This document shows positions 25,569-33,987 of a stretch of 64,000 nt of DNA, in pieces. The first letter of the stretch is position 1. Each line of letters begins with the position of its first letter. The notes beneath the pieces were generated by a model, which saw only the letters and a list, made by a program, of their open reading frames with translations, was not told the DNA's origin and made no database searches. The DNA comes from Hyphomicrobiales bacterium (GTDB lineage: Bacteria > Pseudomonadota > Alphaproteobacteria > Rhizobiales > Rhizobiaceae). The DNA lies in NCBI GenBank assembly GCA_900471525.1, contig UCEZ01000061.1, positions 26,854 through 90,853 of the forward strand, in the 5' to 3' direction. The position numbers and the translations under genes are program-made.

Positions 25569-25645
25569 GTGATGCGTTTCCGATCATATTGCGCTAGCGG
25601 CCTCGGACACGATCCCGGTCGTTCCAGCCAAGTGTTCTGGCGCTC

Positions 25646-26602
25646 CTAATCCTGTTTTTTCGCCTGTTTGGCAAGGGGGTGATGGTTCTGGACCAACTGA
25701 TGCAGCCGTTCTTCGAGCACATGCGTGTAGATTTGTGTCGTTGAAATGTCCGAATGTCCGAGAAGTTCCTGTACGGCGCGCAAGTCCGCGCCATTGGCCA
25801 GCAGATGGCTGGCAAAGGCATGGCGCAGCACATGCGGCGAGATCGCCGCCACCCGGATGCCGGCACGTGCTGCCAGATCCTTGAGGTCGCGGGCGAAAAC
25901 CTGTCGGGGCAGGTAGCCGGCTTTCCCTGAAGAGGGAAAAAGCCACGGGCTTTCCGGTATCGGCGTTTTTTGCGCGGCATTGTCGCTCGCCATCGCAACG
26001 CCATAGGCCTGCATGGCCCGGATCGCCGAATGCGACAGCGGCACCATCCGCTCCTTGTTGCCCTTGCCGCGAACCACCAGAAAGCGGCCGTTCTGGACAA
26101 GCACGGAGGCGGGCAGGGAGACGAGTTCGCTCACCCGCATGCCGGTGGCGTAGAGCAGTTCGATCAGCGCGTGCATGCGCAGCCGGACAACGACGTCGCC
26201 GTCGCTTTTCGCGGCTTCCTGCTCCGCCTGGCCAATCAGCCGGGAAACGTCGTCGATGCTGAGCACCTTCGGTAGCGAACGGGCCTTCTTCGGCGCATCC
26301 AGAATGCCGGTCGGGTCGTCGGTGCGCAGCCCCTCGGCATAGAGGAACTTGAAGAACTGGCGCAGTGCCGACAGCCGGCGCGCCTGCGACGAGGCCTTGA
26401 AGCCCTGCTGCGCCAGATGCGAGAGATAGGCGCGAAGATCGTCCGAGGTCGCCGCCGTCGGCTTGACGCCGCGCTGCTTGAGAAAGGAATAAGCGTCCTC
26501 CAGATCGCGCTCATAGGAAAGCAACGTGTTGTTGGCGGCGCCGCGTTCGGCGCTCATCATCTCCAGGAAAGATTCCATATGGGCGGCGGAAAGATCGGTC
26601 AT
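25646..26602 (-). CDS. xerD: Site-specific tyrosine recombinase XerD
   Basis: 318 residues. The N-terminal SAM-like core-binding domain is followed by the catalytic domain with all six residues: Arg156 (TGMRVSEL), Lys180 (RGKGNKER), His257 and Arg260 (SPHVLRHAFA), His283 (LLGHSDI) and the nucleophile Tyr292 (TQIYTHV). With XerC it resolves chromosome dimers at dif. A housekeeping location between accA and aroK and lack of flanking repeats argue against a mobile-element integrase. The ATG overlaps the stop of the tiny upstream gene (ATGA). Confidence 0.95.
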   Translation of the reverse strand: MTDLSAAHMESFLEMMSAERGAANNTLLSYERDLEDAYSFLKQRGVKPTAATSDDLRAYLSHLAQQGFKASSQARRLSALRQFFKFLYAEGLRTDDPTGILDAPKKARSLPKVLSIDDVSRLIGQAEQEAAKSDGDVVVRLRMHALIELLYATGMRVSELVSLPASVLVQNGRFLVVRGKGNKERMVPLSHSAIRAMQAYGVAMASDNAAQKTPIPESPWLFPSSGKAGYLPRQVFARDLKDLAARAGIRVAAISPHVLRHAFASHLLANGADLRAVQELLGHSDISTTQIYTHVLEERLHQLVQNHHPLAKQAKKQD

Positions 26603-26748
26603 TGCGGCGTGTTGATCCGCTCGGAGGGGATGCGGATGGTGACGTCGCGCTCCACCGGATTGACGAAGGTCACCAGTGCCACCATGGTTCCGTAAATCAC
26701 TCCGGCGATCATGGCGCAGATGAACAGGAACCGGAACAGGGTGGGCAT
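26599..26748 (-). CDS. Tiny membrane protein upstream of xerD (49 residues)
   Basis: AAGGAG lies six bases before ATG 26748. The product is one transmembrane helix (about 5-28, FRFLFICAMIAGVIYGTMVALV) followed by a short tail VERDVTIRIPSERINTPQ. Its TGA overlaps the xerD ATG by four bases, indicating translational coupling. Short membrane proteins of this type appear before xerD in related genomes as far as I recall; function unknown. It is divergent from aroK. Confidence 0.75.
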   Translation of the reverse strand: MPTLFRFLFICAMIAGVIYGTMVALVTFVNPVERDVTIRIPSERINTPQ

Positions 26749-26886
26749 TTTCAACTCCTTGACTTGCCGTCTATATGAACATGCCTGTTTCCAAGTGCAA
26801 GAACCGCGCGGCACTGCCGGTTTCGCGGCGTCATGTATGCCGCCATGTCTTGACGCTTCCCGCCGATTTGTCGATACCGGAGCGGA

Positions 26887-27483
26887 ATGGGGAAATTGAA
26901 CTGCATGACCGACGTGATCGAACCGGTTTCCGAAGCGCTGATCGAGCAGGCGAAGGCCGCGCTCGGGCGACGAAACCTCGTCTTCGTCGGTCTGATGGGG
27001 GCCGGCAAATCGGCGATCGGCCGGATAACCGCCGCAGCCCTCGGCGTCCCCTTCATCGATTCCGACCATGAGATCGAACGTGTCTCGCGCATGACGATCA
27101 GCGAGCTCTTCGCGGCCTATGGCGAAGAGGAATTCCGCTCGCTCGAGGCCCGTGTGATCAAGCGGCTGCTGCAATCCGGCCCGCGCGTCGTCTCCACCGG
27201 CGGTGGCGCCTATATCAATGAGCGGACGCGCAAGCATATCAAGAAGCATGGCCTGTCGGTCTGGCTCAACGCCGAACTCGACGTTTTGTGGGAGCGTGTC
27301 AACAAGCGCGATAGCCGGCCGCTGCTGAAGACCGAAAACCCGAAGCAGACGCTCGAAAACCTGATGCACGCCCGCTACCCGATCTATGCCGGGGCGGACC
27401 TGACGGTGCTCTCCCGCGATGTCAAAAAGGAGGTGATGGTGGAAGAGGTTCTTGCCGCTCTCGCCACGATCCCGAAGAAGTGA
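26887..27483 (+). CDS. aroK: Shikimate kinase
   Basis: 198 residues. The Walker A FVGLMGAGKSAIG, shikimate-binding DSDHEIE and STGGGAY, and adenine-site region RDSRPLL are all in place. It phosphorylates shikimate in aromatic amino acid synthesis. The start at 26887 has GGAG four bases upstream; ATG 26905 (MTDVIEPVSE) is an alternative. aroB follows four bases after the stop, the usual aroKB order. Confidence 0.97.
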   Translation: MGKLNCMTDVIEPVSEALIEQAKAALGRRNLVFVGLMGAGKSAIGRITAAALGVPFIDSDHEIERVSRMTISELFAAYGEEEFRSLEARVIKRLLQSGPRVVSTGGGAYINERTRKHIKKHGLSVWLNAELDVLWERVNKRDSRPLLKTENPKQTLENLMHARYPIYAGADLTVLSRDVKKEVMVEEVLAALATIPKK

Positions 27484-27487
27484 AGCC

Positions 27488-28621
27488 ATGACCAGTGCCA
27501 GCCCATCCGCCGCTCGAAAAACCGTCCGCGTCAACCTTGGCGACCGCTCCTACGATATTCTCATCGGCCCCGGCCTGATCGCGACCGCCGCTAGCGAAAT
27601 CGCCGGACGGCTGAAGGGCCGCCGGATGGCGGTCATTACCGACGAGCATGTCGCGCCGCTCTATCTGGAGCCGCTGATGGCGAGCCTTAAGGAAAAGGGC
27701 ATCGATGCCGTTTCGCTCGTCCTGCCGGCGGGCGAAAAGACCAAGAGCTTCGAACACCTGATCCCCGTCTGCGAGGCGATCCTTGGCGCGCGGATCGAAC
27801 GCAACGATGCGGTCATCGCGCTCGGCGGCGGTGTCATCGGCGATCTCACCGGTTTTGCCGCCGGCATCGCCCGGCGCGGTTCGCGCTTCATCCAGATACC
27901 GACATCGCTTCTCGCCCAGGTGGATTCGTCCGTGGGTGGCAAGACCGGCATCAACTCGCCGCACGGCAAGAACCTGATCGGCGTCTTTCATCAGCCGGAC
28001 CTGGTGCTTGCCGATACCGACGTGCTTGACACGCTCAGCCCGCGCGAATTCAAGGCCGGTTATGCGGAAGTTGCCAAATACGGCCTGATCGACAAACCTG
28101 ATTTCTTCGCATGGCTGGAAAAGAACTGGCAGGCGGTGTTCGCCGGCGGCGAAGCCCGAATCGAGGCGATCGCCATCAGCTGCCAGGCCAAGGCCGATGT
28201 CGTGGCTGCCGACGAGCGCGAGAACGGTCTGCGTGCGCTTCTCAATCTCGGCCACACATTCGGTCATGCGCTGGAAGCGGCGACACAGTATGATGGCACG
28301 CGGCTCGTGCATGGCGAGGGGGTGGCAATCGGCATGGTGCTGGCACATCAGTTCTCCGCACGCATGAATCTTGCAAGCCCGGATGACGCCGGACGTGTCG
28401 AAGCCCATCTGAAGGCCGTCGGACTGCCGACCCGTATGAATGACATTCCGGGTGCGTTGCCGCCTGCGGAAAAGCTCATGGATGCCATTGCCCAGGACAA
28501 GAAAGTGAAGGGTGGCAAGCTGACCTTCATCCTGACGCGCGGCATCGGTCAATCGTTCGTTGCGGACGATGTGCCTGCCAACGAGGTGTTGCGGTTTCTT
28601 GAGGAAAAACATCCCGGATGA
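27488..28621 (+). CDS. aroB: 3-dehydroquinate synthase
   Basis: 377 residues from ATG 27488. NAD-binding GGGVIGDLTGFAAG, substrate and zinc region QIPTSLLAQVDSSVGGKTGIN, and metal ligands in NLGHTFGHALE and LVHGEGVAIGM are intact. It converts DAHP to 3-dehydroquinate, the second shikimate-pathway step. It follows aroK by four bases, and its TGA overlaps the next gene's ATG (ATGA), so translation of the three is probably coupled. Confidence 0.98.
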   Translation: MTSASPSAARKTVRVNLGDRSYDILIGPGLIATAASEIAGRLKGRRMAVITDEHVAPLYLEPLMASLKEKGIDAVSLVLPAGEKTKSFEHLIPVCEAILGARIERNDAVIALGGGVIGDLTGFAAGIARRGSRFIQIPTSLLAQVDSSVGGKTGINSPHGKNLIGVFHQPDLVLADTDVLDTLSPREFKAGYAEVAKYGLIDKPDFFAWLEKNWQAVFAGGEARIEAIAISCQAKADVVAADERENGLRALLNLGHTFGHALEAATQYDGTRLVHGEGVAIGMVLAHQFSARMNLASPDDAGRVEAHLKAVGLPTRMNDIPGALPPAEKLMDAIAQDKKVKGGKLTFILTRGIGQSFVADDVPANEVLRFLEEKHPG

Positions 28622-29952
28622 GCAACGAGACATTCACGGTTTTCCTGACGGATTACGGCCCGGGCATCCTGATCATTCTCGCGATGATCCTGCTGTCAGC
28701 CTTCTTTTCGGGTTCGGAGACCGCGCTCACCGCTGCGTCACGGGCACGCATGCACACACTGGAGAACAATGGCGACGAGCGGGCCGGCCTCGTCAACCGG
28801 CTGATCGAGCGGCGCGACCGGTTGATCGGTGTACTATTGATCGGCAACAACCTTGCCAACATTCTGTCGTCCTCCATCGCCACCAGCCTCTTCCTGCATT
28901 TCTTTGGCGCGTCCGGCGTTGCTTATGCGACGCTCGCCATGACGGTCATACTGGTTATCTTCGCCGAAGTGCTGCCCAAGAGCTGGGCGATCGCGTCACC
29001 GGACCGGTTTGCGCTGGCGGTCGCGCGGGTGGTCAATGTCGTTGTTATGGTGGTCGGCCCGATCTCGAGTCTGGTGAACTGGATCGTGCGGCGCATCCTC
29101 GGCCTGTTCGGTATCAACCTGTCGTCCGAAATGCCGATGCTGACGGCGCATGAAGAATTGCGCGGTGCGGTCGACTTCCTCCACCGCGAGGGCTCCGTCA
29201 TCAAGGCCGATCGCGACCGGCTCGGCGGTGTGCTCGATCTCGGCGAGCTCGAAGTCTCCGACATCATGATCCACCGCACCTCGATGCGCGGCATCAATGC
29301 TGACGACGCGCCGGAAGTCGCCGTTCGCGCGGTTCTCGAAAGCCCGTATACCCGCATGCCGGTCTGGCGCGGATCGACCGACAACATCATCGGCGTCGTC
29401 CATGCCAAGGACCTCCTGCGCGCGCTCGCCGAGCCGGATGTCGAGCCGGAAAATCTCGATATCATTCGTATCTCCCAAAAGCCCTGGTTCGTGCCCGAGA
29501 CGACCAACCTGAAGGAGCAATTGAACGCCTTTCTGCGCCGCAAAGCACACTTTGCCATCGTCGTTGACGAATATGGCGAGGTTCAGGGGCTGGTGACGCT
29601 GGAGGATATTCTGGAGGAGATCGTCGGCGATATCTCCGACGAGCATGATCTGGAAATCCAGGGCGTACGCCAGGAGGCAGACGGCTCGATCGTCGTCGAT
29701 GGCAGCGTGCCGATCCGCGACCTTAACAGGGCGCTGGACTGGAACCTGCCGGACGAGGAGGCGACGACGGTGGCCGGCCTCGTCATTCACGAATCAAAGA
29801 CCATTCCCGAAGAGCGGCAGGCATTCACCTTTTACGGAAAGCGCTTCATTGTGATGAAGCGGGTGAAGAACCGTATCACGCGGCTGAGGATCAGGCCGGC
29901 GGACGATGCGGCGATGCCTCCGCTCCCGATCAAGAGCGAAGGCATTGAATAA
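28618..29952 (+). CDS. CNNM/HlyC-CorC-type membrane protein with CBS domains
   Basis: 444 residues. The N-terminal DUF21 membrane domain (about 15-165, three to four helices; SAFFSGSETALTAASRARMHTLE is the signature) is followed by two CBS domains (about 210-340; VSDIMIHRT, HFAIVVDEYGEVQGLVTLEDILEEIVGDI) and a C-terminal CorC/HlyC FAD-PCMH-like domain. The family is linked to magnesium and cobalt efflux or sensitivity; transport is not proven for most members. Its ATG overlaps the aroB stop. Confidence 0.93.
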   Translation: MSNETFTVFLTDYGPGILIILAMILLSAFFSGSETALTAASRARMHTLENNGDERAGLVNRLIERRDRLIGVLLIGNNLANILSSSIATSLFLHFFGASGVAYATLAMTVILVIFAEVLPKSWAIASPDRFALAVARVVNVVVMVVGPISSLVNWIVRRILGLFGINLSSEMPMLTAHEELRGAVDFLHREGSVIKADRDRLGGVLDLGELEVSDIMIHRTSMRGINADDAPEVAVRAVLESPYTRMPVWRGSTDNIIGVVHAKDLLRALAEPDVEPENLDIIRISQKPWFVPETTNLKEQLNAFLRRKAHFAIVVDEYGEVQGLVTLEDILEEIVGDISDEHDLEIQGVRQEADGSIVVDGSVPIRDLNRALDWNLPDEEATTVAGLVIHESKTIPEERQAFTFYGKRFIVMKRVKNRITRLRIRPADDAAMPPLPIKSEGIE

Positions 29953-29977
29953 GGCCCGGGCACGAGTTGTTTAAGTC

Positions 29978-31564
29978 TTAGCGGCCGAGGAGTCCTCCGA
30001 GAGCTCCGCCGATCAGGCCGCCGGCGAAGGCTGCTCCCGCCGGGTCCATGCCACCGCTGTTTCTACGTTCGACACGGCCTTCGAGCGTTGCGCCATCGTG
30101 CTGTCTTCTAACGCGTTGTCCAGCAACTTTCTGCTTCTGACGAGCCGGGGCCTGCGCCTTGCGAACGGCGATGGCAGCTTTCTGTGCCTCATACTGGGCG
30201 CGGATCTGCGGCATCATCGGGTCGGTCTGAACGACAAGGAACATGTGCTGCTGCTGCGTCAGGTAGGTTGTTTCAACCATGCCGTTCTGCCGCTGCCATG
30301 CACCGATCGCAGTCCGTGACTTGGTGCCAAGCGCACCATCTGCGCCGCCGGTGACGTGGCCGAGCGCGCCGAGCCGCAATTGCAGATCGATCCGGCCGTC
30401 CTTGTCGAGGTTCAGGGCGGTTTCCGTTTCCAGAGTTCCGACGCTGAGCTTGACGTCATCGGGCATGGCGACGGCGGTGCGAACCTGTGATGCCGAGGCG
30501 GTTGTCTCACCAGCGGGAGCAATTGAGGCAACTTCGGTGGTCGCCGTAGCCTTCAGCTGATCGAGATTGAGCTTGGCAAGCGTGGCAAAATTGCCGTTCG
30601 GATATTGCTGCAGGTAAAGCTCGTAGTGCGCGACGGTATTACGCTTGGAGGCTTCTTCCCACAATTTCTGCTCGACGGTCCAGTTGACTTCGTTCGCATT
30701 GCCCGAAGTTGCTTCACCCGCAGGCTGCACTTGTGTCGGGACGGCCACCGCGGTCTGCGCTGCAGGCTCTCCGCCGATGAACACTTCACGGGAAAGCGAG
30801 GCATTGTGCCAGGGGTGCTGCGCACCGCCTGTTGCTTCTGCTACGTCGGCGCGGACCCGCGTCAGGGCGCTCTGGATTTCAAGGCCCGGCGTTGTGATAT
30901 GCCGTGCAAGTGCGGCCGTATATGGGCTGTTGATGCCCTTGCCGTCATAGGCCACTGCACCGGGGTCGGTCGCATAGGCGATCAGCAATCCACCGGAGCC
31001 CGGCGTCTGGCTGTTGGCCTGGACCGGAGCCAGTCCCACGCCCATCGAGGCGGAGCGGCTGGCGGGCATCGCCTTTGCCAGCGAGCGGGCCAGCGGATTG
31101 TCGCGGCAGGCGTCGAGGATGATGATGCTGACCGCCGGGTCCGGCGGCAGGGCCGCGAGAAATTTTTCGGCCGGAACTGTGCGCGTCTGCAGCTGTGCCG
31201 CCTTTTCCAGCTGCGCGTCGATCGGTACGAGGTAATTGCGCCCGTCGACCTGCAGGCCGTGGCCGGCATAGTAGACAACCGCAACATCCGCGTCATAGGC
31301 GATCTCGGTGAATTGATCGACCAGGGCGCTCATCGCCGTCTTGTCGAGATCTTCCCCTTCGATCACCGTGAAGCCAGCCGTGCGGAATGTTTCCGCCATC
31401 AGCTTGGCGTCGTTTTTCGGGTTGGGCAATTCGACTGCGTGCTTGTAAGCACTGTTGCCCATCACCAGCGCAACTTTTTTGCCGGACGGCGTTGATGCCG
31501 ATACCGGACCGAATGATAGAAACGCGGCGATGAACACCGCGACAAGCCCAAACCTCCTGAGCAT
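29978..31564 (-). CDS. Secreted caspase-like (C14) protease with C-terminal glycine zipper
   Basis: 528 residues from ATG 31564. A signal peptide (about 1-24) precedes a caspase p20-like domain (about 28-260) with the catalytic dyad His102 (YYAGHGLQ) and Cys153 (ILDACRDNP). A linker contains NWTVEQKLWEEASKRNTVAHYELYLQQYPNG, a repeat common in such proteins, followed by a peptidoglycan-binding-like segment (GADGALGTKSRTAIGAWQRQNG) and a Gly-rich C-terminus (AGGLIGGALGGLLG). The location is probably periplasmic. Physiological substrates are unknown. Confidence 0.85.
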   Translation of the reverse strand: MLRRFGLVAVFIAAFLSFGPVSASTPSGKKVALVMGNSAYKHAVELPNPKNDAKLMAETFRTAGFTVIEGEDLDKTAMSALVDQFTEIAYDADVAVVYYAGHGLQVDGRNYLVPIDAQLEKAAQLQTRTVPAEKFLAALPPDPAVSIIILDACRDNPLARSLAKAMPASRSASMGVGLAPVQANSQTPGSGGLLIAYATDPGAVAYDGKGINSPYTAALARHITTPGLEIQSALTRVRADVAEATGGAQHPWHNASLSREVFIGGEPAAQTAVAVPTQVQPAGEATSGNANEVNWTVEQKLWEEASKRNTVAHYELYLQQYPNGNFATLAKLNLDQLKATATTEVASIAPAGETTASASQVRTAVAMPDDVKLSVGTLETETALNLDKDGRIDLQLRLGALGHVTGGADGALGTKSRTAIGAWQRQNGMVETTYLTQQQHMFLVVQTDPMMPQIRAQYEAQKAAIAVRKAQAPARQKQKVAGQRVRRQHDGATLEGRVERRNSGGMDPAGAAFAGGLIGGALGGLLGR

Positions 31565-31653
31565 CGTCCCAACCTCGAAAAACAAGGCTCCGCCGGACAA
31601 CCTTGAACCGGCTCCGCCTATGATGAAAATTTTCTGTATGTTGTAATAATGAA

Positions 31654-31702
31654 CGGATCGTTCGATCCGATTATTCTATATATTCATCTACAATTGTAGA
31701 TG
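31654..31702. repeat. Two adjacent palindromes in the AT-rich caspase-bolA gap
   Basis: CGGATCG-TT-CGATCCG (31654-31669), flanked by AATAAT and ATTATT that extend the symmetry, is followed by a perfect 18-bp palindrome CATCTACAATTGTAGATG (31685-31702). Neither is followed by a clean T run on either strand. They may be operators for dimeric regulators or hairpin ends of transcripts. Confidence 0.6.
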
Positions 31703-31782
31703 CCGGCCACAGTCTAGTCAATTCAACAGGAGCTAGACCCTTTGATCTAAGCTCGTTGCTGCAAATTAATCTATATGTATTT

Positions 31783-32064
31783 TTACCAGCGGGTTGTTTC
31801 CCCGGGAACAGCCGGCTCAAGTGCTAGGGCATGAAGTCCGGCATCGATTTCCGCCTTCAAAACTTCATTGATGGCGCGATGTCGGGCGATGCGGCTCATG
31901 CCGATGAAAGCGCTGGAAACGATGCGCACGCGCATATGGGTTTCGCCCGTGCCGTCCAGGTCCGGCTGATGGCCGGCATGCAGATGGCTTTCGTTGACAA
32001 CGATCAGCCGTTCGGGTGAAAAGGCCGCGTTGAGCTTTGTTTCGATGCGGCTTTGAAGCGACAT
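31783..32064 (-). CDS. bolA: BolA-family protein
   Basis: 93 residues with the BolA core: RIETKLNAAFSPERLIVVNESHLHAGH, THMRVRIVSSAFIGMSRIARHRAINEVLKAEI and the C-terminal GLHALALEPAVPGE. BolA proteins pair with monothiol glutaredoxins in iron-sulfur or iron regulation, and can bind DNA. The invariant-type His residues for [2Fe-2S] sharing are plausible (HLHAGH, LHAL). A 44-bp near-perfect palindrome lies between it and the divergent DnaJ-like gene. Confidence 0.93.
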   Translation of the reverse strand: MSLQSRIETKLNAAFSPERLIVVNESHLHAGHQPDLDGTGETHMRVRIVSSAFIGMSRIARHRAINEVLKAEIDAGLHALALEPAVPGETTRW

Positions 32065-32107
32065 GTTTTAGCCCCGTTTCTCTGGCTTTTCCGTGAGCGC
32101 CGATCTT

Positions 32108-32151
32108 ATACCAAGTCTCGATGATAGGAACCTATCATCGAGACTTGGTAT
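32108..32151. repeat. 44-bp near-perfect palindrome (two 21-bp arms, AA spacer)
   Basis: Arm 1 (32108-32128) starts ATACCAAGTCTCGATGATAG and arm 2 (32131-32151) is its exact reverse complement, with AA between. The size and perfection suggest either a repetitive extragenic palindrome or a strong hairpin. It sits in the promoter region of bolA and the dnaJ-like gene. It lacks target-site duplications that I can see. Confidence 0.85.
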
Positions 32152-32270
32152 TAAACAAAAGACCCGTCCCGGAATGCTTTTTGCGCGGTGCAAAATGGCT
32201 TCACAAAGCCTGTAACATTCCGATTTGTCAATTCTTGTTGTGGCGCCCGCCACGCCCCATAATTAGCGCC

Positions 32271-32897
32271 ATGAAACTTGATTCAAAATATTTCGATGGG
32301 ATTCGGACTCGCCGCAAGGTGAACCAGAAACCGGAACCGATGGCACCCAAATGTCAGTGGGACGGGTGCGAGGAGAATGCTGTCCATCGTGCGCCGGTCG
32401 GTCGCAATGCCGAGAACGAATTTTTCATGTTCTGCTTCGAGCACGTCAAGGAATACAACAAGGGCTACAACTATTTCTCCGGCCTCTCGGATACCGAGAT
32501 CGCCCGCTACCAGAAAGAGGCCATCACCGGTCACCGTCCGACCTGGACGGTGGGGGTGAACAAGAATGCCAAGAATGCGCCGCAGCAGTCGCAGCAGCGA
32601 TCCGGCTCGGCCGGCGCGCAGGCCCGTATGCGCGATCCCTTCGGCTTTGTCGATCAGGCGCGTGCGCGCGCTCCCCGGCAGGAGCCGCGCCTGCGCAAGC
32701 TCAAGACGCTGGAGGCCAAGGCCTTCGAAACGCTCGGCCTGCATGCAAATGCCACACCCGCCGACGTCAAAACTGCCTACAAGGAGCTTGTAAAAAAGCA
32801 TCACCCCGACGCAAATGGCGGAGACAGGGGATCGGAAGAGCGTTTTCGCGCCGTGATCCAGGCATATCAATTGTTAAAACAGGCTGGCTTCTGCTAG
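32271..32897 (+). CDS. DnaJ-domain protein (C-terminal J domain)
   Basis: 208 residues from ATG 32271. The J domain is at the C-terminus (about 150-208): KAFETLGL, then KTAYKELVKKHHPDANGG with HPD at 178-180. The N-terminal half carries possible metal ligands Cys28, Cys33, Cys55 and His58 (CQWDGC, FCFEH) and a linker rich in Gln/Arg. It would stimulate an Hsp70; the dedicated partner is unknown. It lies upstream of cobS-cobT on the same strand, a conserved rhizobial neighbourhood as I recall. Confidence 0.9.
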   Translation: MKLDSKYFDGIRTRRKVNQKPEPMAPKCQWDGCEENAVHRAPVGRNAENEFFMFCFEHVKEYNKGYNYFSGLSDTEIARYQKEAITGHRPTWTVGVNKNAKNAPQQSQQRSGSAGAQARMRDPFGFVDQARARAPRQEPRLRKLKTLEAKAFETLGLHANATPADVKTAYKELVKKHHPDANGGDRGSEERFRAVIQAYQLLKQAGFC

Positions 32898-32985
32898 GAA
32901 CCCGTTTTATTACGGTCACACATTTATAAAGGCATAGACGGGATGCCCGCCGCCAGGCAAATCAGGGGCCTTCCGTGCTGGAGAC

Positions 32986-33984
32986 ATGATGAGCAAGGTA
33001 GACCTCGATATTTCCAACCTTCCCGATACGACAGTTTCCGTCCGCGACGCTTTCGGCATCGATAGCGATCTGCGCGTGCCGGCCTATTCCAAGGCCGATG
33101 CCTATGTGCCGGACTTCGATCCGGACTATCTTTTCGACCGTGAGACCACGCTGGCCATCCTTGCAGGCTTTGCCCACAATCGCCGCGTCATGGTGTCGGG
33201 CTATCACGGCACCGGCAAGTCGACCCATATCGAGCAGGTCGCAGCCCGCCTCAACTGGCCCTGCGTGCGCGTCAACCTCGACAGCCATGTCAGCCGTATC
33301 GACCTCGTCGGCAAGGACGCGATCGTCGTCAAGGACGGCATGCAGGTTACCGAGTTCAAGGACGGCATCCTGCCTTGGGCCTACCAGCACAATGTCGCGC
33401 TCGTCTTCGACGAATACGACGCCGGCCGCCCGGATGTGATGTTCGTCATCCAGCGCGTGCTCGAATCCTCCGGTCGCCTGACGCTGCTCGACCAGAGCCG
33501 CGTCATCCGCCCGCACCCGGCGTTCCGGCTGTTTGCAACGGCCAACACTGTCGGTCTCGGAGATACCACCGGCCTCTATCACGGCACGCAGCAGATCAAC
33601 CAGGCGCAGATGGACCGCTGGTCGATCGTCACCACGCTGAACTATCTGCCGCATGACAACGAGGTCGATATCGTCGCTGCCAAGGTCAAGGGTTTCACCA
33701 AGGATCGCGGCCGCGACACCGTCTCGAAGATGGTGCGTGTTGCTGATCTCACCCGTGCTGCCTTCATCAACGGCGACCTGTCGACCGTCATGAGCCCCCG
33801 TACCGTCATCACCTGGGCTGAAAACGCATATATCTTCGGCGATATCGCCTTTGCTTTCCGCGTCACCTTCCTCAACAAGTGCGACGAACTCGAGCGCGCG
33901 CTGGTGGCGGAACATTATCAGCGCGCCTTTGGCGTCGAGCTGAAGGAAAGCGCTGCCAATATCGTGCTCGAAGCCACGGCCTGA
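32986..33984 (+). CDS. cobS: Cobaltochelatase subunit CobS (aerobic cobalamin pathway)
   Basis: 332-residue AAA+ ATPase. Walker A VSGYHGTGKSTH, Walker B ALVFDEYDAGRPD, and the sensor region FRLFATANTVGLGDTTGLYHGTQQ are present. With CobT and CobN it inserts Co2+ into hydrogenobyrinic acid a,c-diamide. ATG 32986 and ATG 32989 are adjacent; GGAG lies just upstream of both. cobT begins four bases after the stop. Confidence 0.97.
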   Translation: MMSKVDLDISNLPDTTVSVRDAFGIDSDLRVPAYSKADAYVPDFDPDYLFDRETTLAILAGFAHNRRVMVSGYHGTGKSTHIEQVAARLNWPCVRVNLDSHVSRIDLVGKDAIVVKDGMQVTEFKDGILPWAYQHNVALVFDEYDAGRPDVMFVIQRVLESSGRLTLLDQSRVIRPHPAFRLFATANTVGLGDTTGLYHGTQQINQAQMDRWSIVTTLNYLPHDNEVDIVAAKVKGFTKDRGRDTVSKMVRVADLTRAAFINGDLSTVMSPRTVITWAENAYIFGDIAFAFRVTFLNKCDELERALVAEHYQRAFGVELKESAANIVLEATA

Positions 33985-33987
33985 TCC

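Noticed and set aside
25646..26602. XerD as the integrase of a mobile element
   Set aside because: It is full length, housekeeping in context (accA, aroKB) and lacks flanking repeats or cargo genes.
27422..28633. A 403-residue minus-strand open frame opposite aroB
   Set aside because: aroB is certain from motifs; the reverse frame has no recognisable feature and arises from GC-rich codon bias.
29978..32064. A caspase-based abortive-infection or gasdermin defence system
   Set aside because: The caspase-like protein has a signal peptide and no gasdermin, sensor or nuclease gene is adjacent.
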